Shown in pieces: positions 15,558 through 24,908 of a DNA stretch of 43,302 nt; within the stretch, counting starts at the first letter, position 1; each line of letters begins with the position of its first letter. Source of the stretch: Fibrobacter sp. (GTDB taxonomy: Bacteria; Fibrobacterota; Fibrobacteria; Fibrobacterales; Fibrobacteraceae); the NCBI GenBank assembly GCA_024398965.1, contig JAKSIF010000022.1:1-43302 (forward strand). The letters are read 5' to 3'. The translations under genes and the position numbers were made by a program. The notes beneath the pieces are model-generated. The model had not been told where the DNA came from. It made no database searches and saw only the letters and a list, made by a program, of their open reading frames with translations.

Positions 15558-16781
15558 TCATTCTTCATTATTTGTTTCGTCATCAGAAAAATCGCTGTAT
15601 GCGTCATCTGCTTGATTACGGGTAGAGTTGTTTTCGGATTCAGAGGTTTCGTCGTTGCTTGAATCAGCCACTTCTTCCTGAACCTCTTCCTTGGTTTCCA
15701 CCTTGTCGTTCTTTGCTCCGCGAACGTATCCCTTTTCCTGTGCGATTTCATCGGGAGTCTTGTCGGTGCCAATCTGCTGCTTGAAGTACAGAACGTTGGT
15801 GGTAAAGCTGGACTTGCCGGCGTAATCAAAGCCGAGAACCGGGTGGAAGCTGGAGCCGATCTGGAAGGCTACGGCGAGGCTAAAGCGGAATCCGTTGTTG
15901 CCCTTGACTGTAATGTCGGGGTTGATTGTCTGGCCATAGTAGGCGCCGGGGCCACCGGTAAGCTTATCCTTTGCCATGCAGGTAATGCTTCCGCTGGATT
16001 CCAATTCGGCGGACTGATAGCCAAGAGACATCATCACTTCCACAAAGCTGACAGGCTTGTAGCCGATGACCAGGGAAAAATTGAGGGTGGAAATATCCAG
16101 GTCCATCTGACCTTCGTAATCTTCGGGCTGGTAGCCGATGCTGCTGGAGTTGTAGCCGAACACCAAGCTCACATTCAGACCCTGGGCTGCAGGCGGCAAC
16201 ATGTACTGGAACAGATGGCCGAAGCTGTACTGCAAACCGAAACCGAGTTCGCTAAAGCCCTTCAGCTCGCTAATAGCGGGAAGCCACATGCCTCGCAGTA
16301 CGACTCGGGCATGGAACATGCTTCCTGCCAGCTGCAGGTAGGGGTACGTGAAAACGCCAAGTCCGTTCAAGGTCTCGTTACCGTAGACGCGTCCGTCGTA
16401 GGGCTGGGTCATGTCATGATGGTCGCCGAAGATGGTGGGATTTTCCATCTTGACTACAGGATTGAACGGATCGCCTGTTTGAAGGCTTTCGTTGAAAGTC
16501 TTGTCGTCATCGCCAATGGGAATAAGGGAGATGGGAAGGCCTGCTTCAAAAACGGGGCTCTTAGGAACTTCTGCACTGACGTACCAGTTGCTGTTCAGAA
16601 CGTTGCCCAGGTTGGCGATGATTGGCTTCACGTAGCCGGGGCGATTGCCGAGACCGGGAATCTTGCTGTCGAATGCAGCCATGGATTCGAATGTAGATGC
16701 CCACCCGTTTTCATCCATGGCGAAGGCTGCTGTGGATGCGCAGAGTGCTATAACTGAAGTCCATTTTACAAAGTTTTTCAT
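15558..16781 (-). CDS. Predicted outer-membrane beta-barrel protein, DUF6588-like
   Basis: A 407-residue exported protein. 'MKNFVKWTSVIALCASTAAFA' is a clear signal peptide (cleavage after AFA, about residue 21). The centre alternates hydrophobic and polar residues with many Gly and aromatic residues ('LGFGLQYSFGHLF', 'LVFGYNSSSIGY', 'FSLAVAFQIG'), as in outer-membrane barrels. The last about 65 residues are a highly acidic, Ser/Asn/Glu-rich tail that looks disordered. It resembles DUF6588-type proteins, but I am not certain of the family. It is followed 43 nt upstream on the same strand by another barrel-like gene; the terminator at 16798 separates their messages. Confidence 0.75.
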   Translation of the reverse strand: MKNFVKWTSVIALCASTAAFAMDENGWASTFESMAAFDSKIPGLGNRPGYVKPIIANLGNVLNSNWYVSAEVPKSPVFEAGLPISLIPIGDDDKTFNESLQTGDPFNPVVKMENPTIFGDHHDMTQPYDGRVYGNETLNGLGVFTYPYLQLAGSMFHARVVLRGMWLPAISELKGFSELGFGLQYSFGHLFQYMLPPAAQGLNVSLVFGYNSSSIGYQPEDYEGQMDLDISTLNFSLVIGYKPVSFVEVMMSLGYQSAELESSGSITCMAKDKLTGGPGAYYGQTINPDITVKGNNGFRFSLAVAFQIGSSFHPVLGFDYAGKSSFTTNVLYFKQQIGTDKTPDEIAQEKGYVRGAKNDKVETKEEVQEEVADSSNDETSESENNSTRNQADDAYSDFSDDETNNEE

Positions 16782-16797
16782 AGGTTCCTAGATTAGG

Positions 16798-16820
16798 AAA
16801 AGCGGGCTTTTCCCCGCTTT
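16798..16820 (-). terminator. Terminator after the 16825 outer-membrane gene
   Basis: On the minus strand AAAGCGGGG and CCCGCTTTT pair around AAAAG and run into TTTTCC. It starts five nt after the stop codon and ends before the next leftward gene, so it separates the two outer-membrane genes. Confidence 0.7.
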
Positions 16821-16824
16821 CTTG

Positions 16825-17511
16825 TTAGAACTGATATTGTACTGCCACCGATGCGAAAACAAAAGACTGCCACAAATAGGGGTCAAGATCGCAATTGTCT
16901 GTCTGGGAGGTATAGACGTTGCGATACCAGTTTTCGTAAATCTTGATGGATGGCACCATGGCGATATTCTTGGTTATGTAGTAATGAAGATTTGCAATGA
17001 ATGCGACTGCAGAACCATACAATTCCGCAGTGGAGGTTTCGTCTTCAAAGACCGCTGCGTCCTGGGTCTTTACATTGGTAAAGGAAAAACCTCCACCCAG
17101 GCCAATCTGGAAGAAGTCTGGCCAGAAGAGATTGTAGGTGAATTCAAAGCCGAGTCTCCAAATACGGTTGGATGCTTCATGGGTTGCATCGGGATAACCG
17201 CCAAGGGTCTCGTCCGTCTTCCAGTATTGGAAATTCAACGCCAGGGTGAAATCCCTGATGTTGGCACCGACGGTAAAATCGGACATGGCGATAAATTCCA
17301 TTGCAGGTGGATGGATAATCACCTTGCGGTCCAGGGAGTCTTTCGCCTTGATGATGCTGTTGTTCAAGTCGCCCTTGGTCACCATGGCGCCGATGCCGGC
17401 TTCCACAAAATAGGATTTGGGCCAATAGCCTTCGTTATAGCCTTCGGCCAGGGCTTGCGTGCAGAACAGAGCCAACAACAGTAGGCAAATCTTTGAAACA
17501 AGTTTCCTCAT
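16825..17511 (-). CDS. Small outer-membrane beta-barrel protein
   Basis: A 228-residue exported protein. 'MRKLVSKICLLLLALFCTQALA' is a signal peptide cleaved after ALA. The mature part opens 'YFVEAGIGAMVTKGDL', has alternating barrel strands ('FTLALNFQYW', 'WRLGFEFTYNLFW', 'FQIGLGGGFSF', 'AFIANLHYYI') and ends in VQYQF, the terminal phenylalanine typical of proteins inserted by the BAM complex. No enzyme motif is visible. It sits between nadA and another barrel protein. An OmpW/OprF-like porin or structural role is possible but not shown. Confidence 0.75.
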   Translation of the reverse strand: MRKLVSKICLLLLALFCTQALAEGYNEGYWPKSYFVEAGIGAMVTKGDLNNSIIKAKDSLDRKVIIHPPAMEFIAMSDFTVGANIRDFTLALNFQYWKTDETLGGYPDATHEASNRIWRLGFEFTYNLFWPDFFQIGLGGGFSFTNVKTQDAAVFEDETSTAELYGSAVAFIANLHYYITKNIAMVPSIKIYENWYRNVYTSQTDNCDLDPYLWQSFVFASVAVQYQF

Positions 17512-17581
17512 GAATAACCTTTAGGTAAGGGCTTCCTCGCGCAAGCGTGAAGTCTGTTGCGAAGAAGCTCCGGTATTTCGT

Positions 17582-18598
17582 CTACTTGGCGGCGTAATAG
17601 AACATGGCGTCGATGCACTTCTTGGCGGCGACGCGGGTGGCTTCGTCCAGTTCCACATGCTGGGCCTTTTCCGGATGGCGCAGGGTTTCCAGGATGTTTT
17701 CCAGGGAGTTACTCTTCATGTACTTGCACATGCTGCAGCTGCCGATGAAAGTCTTGTTCGGGAATTCGTACTGCATGCGGGCATTGAGACCGCATTCGGT
17801 GAGGAGCAGGAACGGGGTGCCTTCGGGCTGGTCCTTGATGTAGGTGACCATCTGGCCGGTGCTGCCCACGTAATCGCTGAGGAGAGCGACACCCGGGTGG
17901 CATTCGGGGTGGCTTACCACCTTCAGACCCGGATTCTGGCTGCGGAAGAAGTTGATCAGTTCGGAATCGTAGGTTTCGTGCACGTAGCAGCAACCGCTGT
18001 GGAGAACGATTTCCTTCTTGATGTTACGCTTCTTCATTTCGTCGATGAGGTTCTGGCCCATGAGTCCATCGGGAACGAACACGATCTTGTCGTTTTCGAG
18101 AGAGCTTACGATCTTCATCACGTTGGAGCTGGTAACGCAAACGTCGCAGTTTGCCTTTACGTCGGCGGTGGTGTTGATGTAGCAGACGAAGGTGTGGTCC
18201 GGATACTTTTCGCGGAGTGCACGGACTTCGGCGCCGGTAATGGAGTCGGCGAGACTACAACCGGTCAGCGGACCCGGAATCAGAACGTCCTTGGTGGGGT
18301 TCAAGATCTTTGCGGTTTCGCCCATGAAACGGACTGCGGAGAACACGATGGTCTTTGCTTCCACCTTGGTGGCGTCCTGACTCAGCTTGAAGGAGTCGCC
18401 ATCGTAGTCGGCAACGCCCAGGATGATTTCTGGGGCAACGTAACTGTGGGCGAGAATGACGGCGTCGCGTTCCTTCTTCAGTTCGTTGATTTCGTTGATG
18501 ATGGGAAGCATCTGTTCCACTTTTTCCATGGAATAGGTGCAAAGGACAGCGCCAGGCTGGATACTCTTAAGACGGTTGTAAAGTTCTTCTGCGGTCAT
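17582..18598 (-). CDS. nadA: Quinolinate synthase
   Basis: A 338-residue NadA, which condenses iminoaspartate with dihydroxyacetone phosphate to quinolinate in de novo NAD synthesis. It uses a 4Fe-4S cluster held by three cysteines. Likely ligands are C114 ('LTGCSLAD'), C203 or C204 ('HSGCCYVHE') and C291 ('CSMCKYM'). Other family motifs: 'LAHSYVAPEI' near 49-58, 'VCYINTTADVKA' near 138, and 'SHPECHPGV' near 229. nadB and nadC are not in this window. The start ATG is the first in frame after an intergenic region, but the SD is weak. A TATCTTTG box lies about 70 nt upstream. Confidence 0.95.
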   Translation of the reverse strand: MTAEELYNRLKSIQPGAVLCTYSMEKVEQMLPIINEINELKKERDAVILAHSYVAPEIILGVADYDGDSFKLSQDATKVEAKTIVFSAVRFMGETAKILNPTKDVLIPGPLTGCSLADSITGAEVRALREKYPDHTFVCYINTTADVKANCDVCVTSSNVMKIVSSLENDKIVFVPDGLMGQNLIDEMKKRNIKKEIVLHSGCCYVHETYDSELINFFRSQNPGLKVVSHPECHPGVALLSDYVGSTGQMVTYIKDQPEGTPFLLLTECGLNARMQYEFPNKTFIGSCSMCKYMKSNSLENILETLRHPEKAQHVELDEATRVAAKKCIDAMFYYAAK

Positions 18599-18668
18599 GT
18601 GTAAACTCGAGGTTCGAGGTTCGAGACTCCTGTTCGAAGGTAATGTCGAACAAAGGACGCTCTTGACC

Positions 18669-18676
18669 CAAAGATA
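18669..18676 (-). promoter_or_regulatory. TATCTTTG box upstream of nadA
   Basis: On the minus strand, TATCTTTG lies 71 nt before the nadA ATG. It matches the TAnnTTTG -7 element of Bacteroidetes promoters and equals the boxes upstream of the TIGR02147 gene. No good TTTG -33 partner is visible at the expected distance, so confidence is low. Confidence 0.3.
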
Positions 18677-18693
18677 GAAAAAATGGTTGGTCC

Positions 18694-18721
18694 CCTTTAA
18701 CCTTTATCCTTTATCCTTTCC
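18694..18721. repeat. CCTTTAW heptamer tract
   Basis: Four consecutive near-identical seven-base units (CCTTTAA, CCTTTAT, CCTTTAT, CCTTTCC) between nadA and the sigma-54-type promoter of the next gene. They are the same units as at 13801-13917 and 35281-35307. Confidence 0.6.
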
Positions 18722-18736
18722 GCTTAAACCTCTCCT

Positions 18737-18752
18737 TGGCACATATTTTGCT
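18737..18752 (+). promoter_or_regulatory. Sigma-54-type promoter of the second FISUMP gene
   Basis: TGGCACA-TATT-TTGCT matches the -24/-12 consensus TGGCACG-N4-TTGCW at all but one position, with exact GG/GC spacing. Transcription would start near 18763, leaving about 60 nt before the FISUMP start at 18822. A second and better example precedes spoVG. Known biology: such promoters need RpoN and an enhancer-binding activator. Confidence 0.6.
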
Positions 18753-18780
18753 TTACATGGCGTGAAAAACAAGGAAATAA

Positions 18781-18804
18781 ATGAAAAATTTTCATTTTGT
18801 GTAA
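18781..18804 (+). CDS. Seven-codon leader reading frame
   Basis: ATG at 18781 stands seven nt after a very good SD (AAGGA) and reads MKNFHFV before a TAA at 18802. It is out of frame with the FISUMP gene, which starts 17 nt later with a weak RBS. It could be a coupled leader peptide, or the remains of a lost signal-peptide start. It is too short to support as a protein in its own right. Confidence 0.25.
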   Translation: MKNFHFV

Positions 18805-18821
18805 AAAATATGGGTTGAAGT

Positions 18822-19544
18822 ATGCTTTTTGCCGGTGCCGACATGACAAAAAATGTAAAAGACGAAGAGTACGCAGCATTCTTGATGGAAAATGGGGCCA
18901 AGTTTGGTTATGGCACCTTGGTCGATGATCGAGATGGTGAAATATACAGCACCGTAAAAATCGGCAATCAGGTTTGGATGGCGGAAAATCTTCGTTATGT
19001 AACGGTGAAGGGAAACGCAGACGATGATGTGGGTAGCTTTGCCTATGGCGAGGTTGCCAAGAATATTGGGAAATTTGGCAGACTTTACACTTGGGCTGCC
19101 GCAATGGATCTTGATTCCCGCTATAACGATGCCGAACTGGATGGTGAAATCCAGGCGAAAATTGCGTCCGGGACATACCAGGGCATCGCACCGGAAGGCT
19201 GGCATATCCCGACCGAAGACGAATGGCACGAGCTTTGTGAATACCTTCGCAGCATGCAGGCGGGTATTCCGGGGACTATGCTGAAGGCGGCGAACTACTG
19301 GGAAGATTGTCTGGGCTCTGTCGATGGCTATGATAGCGTTGGTTTTGCCTCGCTGCCTTCTGGCGGCAGGTACAGCATGGGCTATTTTTACGACTTGAAC
19401 AGAGCTGCCTACTACTGGACGTCAACCAGCGTATCCCATGAATATGCCAGGTACCGAAGCATCAGTTTCCGTGGCGGAAAAATCGGCGCGGATTACACCT
19501 ACAAGAGTGACGCGTACGCAATTCGTTGTGTAAAGGACCGCTAG
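18822..19544 (+). CDS. FISUMP-domain protein without an obvious signal peptide
   Basis: A 240-residue protein that is almost entirely one FISUMP (TIGR02145-type) domain: 'YSTVKIGNQVWMAENLRY' near 42-59, 'GRLYTWAAAMDL' near 87-98, 'APEGWHIPTEDEWHEL' near 124-139, 'GFASLPSGGRY' near 173-183, and the final 'YAIRCVKDR'. Unlike the 1172 gene it has no Ser linker and no full signal peptide; 'MLFAGADM' looks like the end of one. The frame is closed upstream by a TGA at 18816. The SD at the chosen ATG is weak, while a much better SD serves a seven-codon leader 41 nt upstream. It may be N-terminally truncated or start at a non-standard site. Confidence 0.85.
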   Translation: MLFAGADMTKNVKDEEYAAFLMENGAKFGYGTLVDDRDGEIYSTVKIGNQVWMAENLRYVTVKGNADDDVGSFAYGEVAKNIGKFGRLYTWAAAMDLDSRYNDAELDGEIQAKIASGTYQGIAPEGWHIPTEDEWHELCEYLRSMQAGIPGTMLKAANYWEDCLGSVDGYDSVGFASLPSGGRYSMGYFYDLNRAAYYWTSTSVSHEYARYRSISFRGGKIGADYTYKSDAYAIRCVKDR

Positions 19545-19584
19545 TTTGGCAAAACTTGTTGAATTGCGGGTTGCCCTTTAATTT

Positions 19585-22185
19585 TTAGACTTCTCCGATT
19601 CGCATCATCTTGATGAGAGGCATGCCGGCTTCACGGCACTCCTTCATGTCGATATCGAAATCGATACTCCAGTCGTTGAAATCTTCTTCGTCCTGCAGCA
19701 TTTGCTGGATGTGCATGATGTCACCGTCATAGGTGATAATGCTATGGTGGATGGATCTGCCTTCCACATCCAGGCGGAACTTGTGATGCTCGGCCACATA
19801 GGCTGCCATGATTTCCATCAGGCGGTTCTCGGTCCAGGGCTTTCCTTCGCCGTCCACAAGCATCTGGCCTTCTGCAAGGTCGTCTGCCAGCATGTCCAAA
19901 ACGTCGCCGAAGGCTTGTTTCTGCAATGCGCCCATAAGCTGGAAGATACGCTGGCGGACCATGTTCACAAAACGCTTCTTGTCGTAGGTAATGTCGGCGG
20001 CAACCTTGTCTGCACCGAAGGCGGTTTCCATTTCGGTGGCGCCGGCTTCTTCCATACGTTTCTGGTAGTCTTCGGGGTGGGCCATCTTTTCCCATTCTTC
20101 CAGCAGGCTACTGTCTGTACGACGGATCATGTCGCCAAGGTATTCTTCCATGTCCCGCAGTTCCTCGTTCTTGTAGCTGTCGGGCACGGTCTGGGCCAGA
20201 ACCTTGTATACGCCGTTCAGATGACGCAACAAGATGGCTTCCATGCGCTGGAGGCCGTACTGCTTGATGTATCCGCTGAAGGTACTGAAGTTCTCGAACA
20301 TCTCGCGAACGATGGACTTTGGCTCCACATTTACATCCACCCAGGGGTGAGTTTCTGCAAAGCTGTTGTAAGTATCGTAGATGAAATCTCGGAGGGGCTT
20401 GGGATATTCCACCTTTTCCAGCTCTTCCATACGCTGGTTGAATTCCATGCCTTGCGCCTTCAGTTCGTCCATACGGGCGTTCTTCGCCTTGTTCTGCTGG
20501 ATTCGCAGGATGGAGTCCGGATTTTCAACGATGCTTTCGCACAAAGTAATGACGTCGAGGGCGTACTCGGGGCTTTCCTTGTCTAGCTTGGGCAACGTGT
20601 CCAGCAGATAAAGTGAAAGGGGCTGGTTCATGGAGAAATCGTCCTGCAGGTCCATGTTCACACGAAGCTTGCTATAGCCTGGCGCTACCTGCGGGGCGAA
20701 CTCGATGATATGCCCTTCTACCAGGCCGCGGAACAGCTGGAAGGCGCGTTTTTCCAGCTTACGCTTGCTGGCTGCGCTTTCGTGACAATCCTTGATAAGG
20801 TTCCGCATGGCGCGGCAACCATCCGTAGGGCGGCTGAGAATGTTCAGGAGCATCCCGTGACTCACCTGGAAGCTGGAAGTCAGCGGCTCAGGCTGTGCCT
20901 GAATCAAACGTTCGTAGGTTCCCTTGTCAAAGGGAACGTAACCATGCTCAGGCGGCTTTTTCTTCTGGAATTTCTTTCCAGTCTGTTTCGTCTTGGCTTC
21001 AAGTTTCAAGTTCTCGATAACGTGCTCGGGAGCTTGGGCCACAACGTAACCGATGTCGTCAAAACCCTTACGTCCGGCCCGGCCTGCAATCTGGTGGAAA
21101 TCGCGGGCCGTAAGAATTGCGGTCTTGTCGCCGCTATATTTACAGAGCTGGGTGAACAAAACCGATCTAATGGGAACGTTCACGCCTACGCCCAAGGTGT
21201 CTGTACCGCAGATGACCTTAAGCAATCCTTTCTGGGCCAGCTTTTCGCAAAGGATTCTGTATTTCGGAAGCAAACCTGCGTGGTGCAGGCCGATGCCTTG
21301 CTTGAGCCAGCGCTTCACTTCGGGGCCGTAGGGACTGCTGAATCGTATTTCCTTGATGGCTTCGTTGATGGCCTGTTTTTCTTCCTTGTTGCACAGGTCC
21401 AGGCTCATGAAATTCTGGGCGTTGGTGGCTGCTGCGGCCTGGGTAAAATGGACCACGTAAACGGGCCCCTTGCCCTCGTTAATCAAACGCTGTACTGTAT
21501 TTGAAATTTCGGTTTCGGAGTAGGTAAAATCCAGGGGCACCGGGCGTTGTGTAGAGCGTACGGTAACAGATTCCTTGCCCGTGTGCTTGGTCATTTCCTT
21601 TTCAAAGAATTCCGTGGCGCCTACGGTTGCGCTCATGAGCAGGAATCGTGTGTTGGGCATGGTCAAAAGAGGTACCTGCCAGGCTACTCCGCGTTCCTTG
21701 TCGGAGTAGTAGTGGAACTCGTCCATCACTACGTCGGAAATGGTCGTTTGCTCCCCTTCGCAAAGGGCCATGTTCGCGAGGATTTCTGCGGTGCAGCAGA
21801 TGATGGGTGCGTCTCGATTGACGGTTGCGTCGCCTGTAGAAAGTCCTACATTTTCAGGACCAAATTCCTTGCAAAGGGCCATCCACTTTTCGTTGACCAG
21901 GGCCTTGATGGGGCAGGTGTAAATGCTGCGTCGGCCGTGGGCCAGACTGTCAAAATGCAGTGCCAGCGCCACCATGGATTTTCCGGAACCCGTGGGTGTA
22001 TTTAGAATGACGTTCTTTCCGTCCAAAAGTTCCAATATGGCTTCTTCCTGGGCGGGGTATAGGGTTGTTCCCTTGGCTTCTGCCCAGGCTAGGAAAGATT
22101 CCAGTAGCTCTTCGGAGGAGGGAACCTGTCCGTTGTCAGTTTTTTGTAAGTAGTCTTTTAGGCAGATAGGGGCGTTTTCAGTCAT
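19585..22185 (-). CDS. Ski2-like DExH-box helicase with C-terminal DUF3516-type region
   Basis: An 866-residue superfamily 2 helicase. Walker A 'TPTGSGKS' is at 63-70, the DExH box 'MDEFHYY' at 154-160, the SAT motif 'LLMSATVG' near 187-194, and motifs V-VI appear as '[12 protein letters not shown]' and '[10 protein letters not shown]' near 340-390, all typical of Ski2/Mtr4-related RNA helicases. The long C-terminal half (about 430-866) resembles the DUF3516 region of bacterial members. It is probably an RNA helicase in RNA decay or ribosome processing; the substrate is unknown. It is convergent with the FISUMP gene and divergent from wzc. Confidence 0.9.
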   Translation of the reverse strand: MTENAPICLKDYLQKTDNGQVPSSEELLESFLAWAEAKGTTLYPAQEEAILELLDGKNVILNTPTGSGKSMVALALHFDSLAHGRRSIYTCPIKALVNEKWMALCKEFGPENVGLSTGDATVNRDAPIICCTAEILANMALCEGEQTTISDVVMDEFHYYSDKERGVAWQVPLLTMPNTRFLLMSATVGATEFFEKEMTKHTGKESVTVRSTQRPVPLDFTYSETEISNTVQRLINEGKGPVYVVHFTQAAAATNAQNFMSLDLCNKEEKQAINEAIKEIRFSSPYGPEVKRWLKQGIGLHHAGLLPKYRILCEKLAQKGLLKVICGTDTLGVGVNVPIRSVLFTQLCKYSGDKTAILTARDFHQIAGRAGRKGFDDIGYVVAQAPEHVIENLKLEAKTKQTGKKFQKKKPPEHGYVPFDKGTYERLIQAQPEPLTSSFQVSHGMLLNILSRPTDGCRAMRNLIKDCHESAASKRKLEKRAFQLFRGLVEGHIIEFAPQVAPGYSKLRVNMDLQDDFSMNQPLSLYLLDTLPKLDKESPEYALDVITLCESIVENPDSILRIQQNKAKNARMDELKAQGMEFNQRMEELEKVEYPKPLRDFIYDTYNSFAETHPWVDVNVEPKSIVREMFENFSTFSGYIKQYGLQRMEAILLRHLNGVYKVLAQTVPDSYKNEELRDMEEYLGDMIRRTDSSLLEEWEKMAHPEDYQKRMEEAGATEMETAFGADKVAADITYDKKRFVNMVRQRIFQLMGALQKQAFGDVLDMLADDLAEGQMLVDGEGKPWTENRLMEIMAAYVAEHHKFRLDVEGRSIHHSIITYDGDIMHIQQMLQDEEDFNDWSIDFDIDMKECREAGMPLIKMMRIGEV

Positions 22186-22203
22186 ATTTAAAAGATAGCT
22201 TTC

Positions 22204-22232
22204 TTTGACGGTGCTTCTGTTTTTTAAATTTG
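22204..22232 (+). promoter_or_regulatory. Candidate TTTG / TAnnTTTG promoter of the exopolysaccharide operon
   Basis: TTTG at 22204-22207 and TAAATTTG at 22225-22232 are 17 nt apart and precede wzc by about 40 nt. This matches the -33/-7 layout of Bacteroidetes promoters better than an E. coli -35/-10 pair at this site. Confidence 0.35.
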
Positions 22233-22271
22233 CAAATGGAATAATTTCATTGTTTGAAGTTGAAGGATTAT

Positions 22272-24374
22272 ATGGCTTCTAAGAAAACGGAAGAAACAGA
22301 TCTTGGCGAATTGATGAAAAATCTGGTGAAGCATTGGTTTATTATGCTTCCCTGCTTGATTATCGCCGCAGCTGTTGGTGTTTTTGTTGCGATGTGGATT
22401 CGCCCTGTTTACCAGGTGGATGCACTTTTGCAGATTGAATCCAAGAATAATAAGGGCACCATGGGAATGATGGCTGGACTTGGCTCCTTGTTTGCCACCA
22501 GCAGCCCGGCAGAAACGGAAATTGAACTGATCAAGAGCCGCCAGGTCATGGGCTCTGCAGTGGAAAAACTCCACCTGATGTACGATGCAGAACCTTTGAA
22601 CTTTATGGACCGCCTTCTCCACAAGGAAGGCCGTTTGGAACTGACTCAGTTTGAAGTCCCCTGGGACAATCTTCCCAAGGAAGAAGTGAAAGATCAGGTA
22701 TGGACGGTTGTTGCCAAGGATTCCGTAGGAAACTTCTCGTTGTATGACCACAACGAAAAGCTAGTCCTGGAAGGAAATGCTGGTGAAACCTATCGTTTCC
22801 CCTATGCTGGCGACACTGCTGTTATTGGCATTTTTAGAATGGAAGCAAGGGAAGGCCAGTCCTTCGCTGTAAGCAAGAAACTCCGTCTCGACGCTATCAA
22901 TCAGTTCCGCTCTGCGTTCAATGTCAAGGAAAAGGGCAAAAAGACCGGCGTTCTTGAATTCTCCTATCAGGATATCTATCCTGATCGTGCCGTAGAGGTC
23001 TTGAACGAGGTGGCATCCTCCTACCTGCGCCAGAACGTGGAAGAACGTAATGCAGAAGCCCAGAAGACTTTGGATTTCCTTGAAAAGCAGTTGCCCGATG
23101 TGAAGTCTCGCATGGATTCCGCCCTCATGAACCTGAATGCCTATCGTAACCAGGTGGGCTCCGTCGACATCAATGCGGAAACCCAGTTGGTACTCCAGCG
23201 TAGAATGAAGCTGCAGCAGGATATTCTTTCCCTCCAGCAGCGTAAGCAGGATGCAATCCGCTTGTTCCATTCCGAACATCCCACGGTAAAAACTCTCGAA
23301 GACCAGGAGTCCGCTCTTAGAAGGGAACTTGCCGGAACTTCCAGCGAGGTGAAGAAACTTCCGGCAACCCAGCAGGAAGTGCTCCGTCTTTCCAACGAAG
23401 TTGAATTGAGCAAGAGCATCTATACAACCATGCTGAATAACATTCAGCAACTTCGTCTTGTATCTGCTGGTGAAGTGGGTACCGTCCGAGTTATCGACTT
23501 CGCCGAAGAAGTGACCAAGCCCGAAAAACCGAAAAAGAGAATCATCCTGTGCCTGGCCCTGTTCATTGGTTTCTTGATTGGAGCCGCCATCACCTCTCTG
23601 TTGACTAAGTTTAGCAGCGGCGTAAAGAGTGCATCCTTTATTGAAAAGGAAACCGGCTTTACCGTGTATGCCAAGGTGCCCAAGGGTAATCCTCAGGGAA
23701 CCAAGGGCACTAGACCGCTGGCCGTGGTGGAACCTGGCGATGTGGCTGTGGAAGCATTGCGAGCCTTGCGTTCGTCTCTGGAATTCTCCATGATGGATGA
23801 AGGCGCGTCTGTCATCGGTGTCAGCGGCCTTATCCCTGGCGTAGGTAAGAGCTTTATCTCTGTAAACCTGGCCGCCTTGTTTGCCGGTCTTGGAAAGAAG
23901 GTCCTGCTTATTGACGCCGACTTACGTAAGGGCCGACTCCATAAGGAATTTGGAATCAAGCGCGGAGAAGGCTTCTCCCAGGTTCTTCTCCGTAAGGTTG
24001 AACCGAGCGCGGTTACCTATCCGACCGAAGTTGAAAACTTGTTCGTGATGCCCTGTGGAAATGTGCCTGCCAATCCGGCTGAACTTCTCGGATCCAAGCA
24101 CTATGGCGAACTGATTGAACAGTTCAAGACGGAATACGACCTGATCATCGTGGATACTCCGCCTATCATGCTTGTTACTGATGCGGCCCTGGCTTGCCGT
24201 GTTGCCGGACAGATTGTCATGGTCATTGAATACAACAAGCACTCCATCGAAGCAATCCAGGATGGCATGGGCCAAATCCTTAAGGGTAACGGTAATGCTC
24301 ATGCGTCTATTGTCATTAACAAGTACGAACATAGCCGTTCCGAAGGCTATGGCTACAAGTATGGCAAATATTAG
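22272..24374 (+). CDS. wzc: Wzc-like polysaccharide co-polymerase / BY-kinase
   Basis: A 700-residue inner-membrane tyrosine autokinase that controls chain length and export of an exopolysaccharide. Two membrane segments (about 22-42 and 422-443) flank a large periplasmic Wzz/GNVR domain with coiled coils ('[16 protein letters not shown]'). The cytoplasmic BY-kinase has Walker A 'GVGKS' at 522-526, Walker A' '[10 protein letters not shown]' near 545-554 and Walker B 'LIIVDTPP' near 620. The tail 'YGYKYGKY' is the tyrosine cluster that is phosphorylated. I chose ATG 22272 (SD GAAGGA seven nt upstream) over an in-frame TTG at 22254. The phosphatase and export genes follow. Confidence 0.93.
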   Translation: MASKKTEETDLGELMKNLVKHWFIMLPCLIIAAAVGVFVAMWIRPVYQVDALLQIESKNNKGTMGMMAGLGSLFATSSPAETEIELIKSRQVMGSAVEKLHLMYDAEPLNFMDRLLHKEGRLELTQFEVPWDNLPKEEVKDQVWTVVAKDSVGNFSLYDHNEKLVLEGNAGETYRFPYAGDTAVIGIFRMEAREGQSFAVSKKLRLDAINQFRSAFNVKEKGKKTGVLEFSYQDIYPDRAVEVLNEVASSYLRQNVEERNAEAQKTLDFLEKQLPDVKSRMDSALMNLNAYRNQVGSVDINAETQLVLQRRMKLQQDILSLQQRKQDAIRLFHSEHPTVKTLEDQESALRRELAGTSSEVKKLPATQQEVLRLSNEVELSKSIYTTMLNNIQQLRLVSAGEVGTVRVIDFAEEVTKPEKPKKRIILCLALFIGFLIGAAITSLLTKFSSGVKSASFIEKETGFTVYAKVPKGNPQGTKGTRPLAVVEPGDVAVEALRALRSSLEFSMMDEGASVIGVSGLIPGVGKSFISVNLAALFAGLGKKVLLIDADLRKGRLHKEFGIKRGEGFSQVLLRKVEPSAVTYPTEVENLFVMPCGNVPANPAELLGSKHYGELIEQFKTEYDLIIVDTPPIMLVTDAALACRVAGQIVMVIEYNKHSIEAIQDGMGQILKGNGNAHASIVINKYEHSRSEGYGYKYGKY

Positions 24375-24441
24375 TCGATAATAGCCGTGTTTTAGAACGT
24401 TTTTTTGTAAACTTTATAACGCATTTTTTACATTTCGTATT

Positions 24442-24888
24442 ATGAAGAATATTCTCGTTGTTTGTACCGGAAATATCTGCCGCAGTCCCACAGGGGAGTA
24501 CCTCCTGAAGAAGGAACTGGGCCCGGATTTTAACGTGATGAGCGCCGGACTTGGGGCTCTCGTTGACCATCCTGCTCATGAAACCAGTCAAAAGATCGCC
24601 CTGGAACACGGGGTGGATATGAGTGCACACCACGCTCGTCAGATCAACCTGGATATTGTGAAGTGGGCAGACCTTGTCCTCGCTATGGAAAATGGTCAGA
24701 AGATGGATATTCTTGCCCGCTATCCCTTTATGGAAGGCAAGGTTTTCCGTTACGGTGAAGCCATGAAGGTGGATGTACCCGACCCGTACCGTCGTCCGGA
24801 AAGTGCCTTTGTGCTGGCTTGGAACTATATCTCCAAGCTGACTCCGTATTGGGTTGAAAAGATTAAACAAAGCGAAGGAAAGGTCTAA
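24442..24888 (+). CDS. wzb: Low-molecular-weight protein-tyrosine phosphatase, Wzb-like
   Basis: A 148-residue LMW-PTP. The P-loop 'VCTGNICRS' gives catalytic C8 and R14; the general acid is D114 in 'VPDPYRRP'. Enzymes of this type dephosphorylate the tyrosine cluster of the BY-kinase encoded just upstream, and the cycle controls polymer length. The gap from wzc is 67 nt, with no terminator, and the next gene (wza) starts 20 nt after this stop, so the genes form one operon. Confidence 0.93.
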   Translation: MKNILVVCTGNICRSPTGEYLLKKELGPDFNVMSAGLGALVDHPAHETSQKIALEHGVDMSAHHARQINLDIVKWADLVLAMENGQKMDILARYPFMEGKVFRYGEAMKVDVPDPYRRPESAFVLAWNYISKLTPYWVEKIKQSEGKV

Positions 24889-24908
24889 GGATAGACCTGA
24901 GGTAAACT

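Noticed and set aside
19223-19238. A third sigma-54-like sequence TGGCACG-N4-TTGTG
   Set aside because: It lies inside the FISUMP coding region, lacks the GC of the -12 element and has no gene at the right distance.
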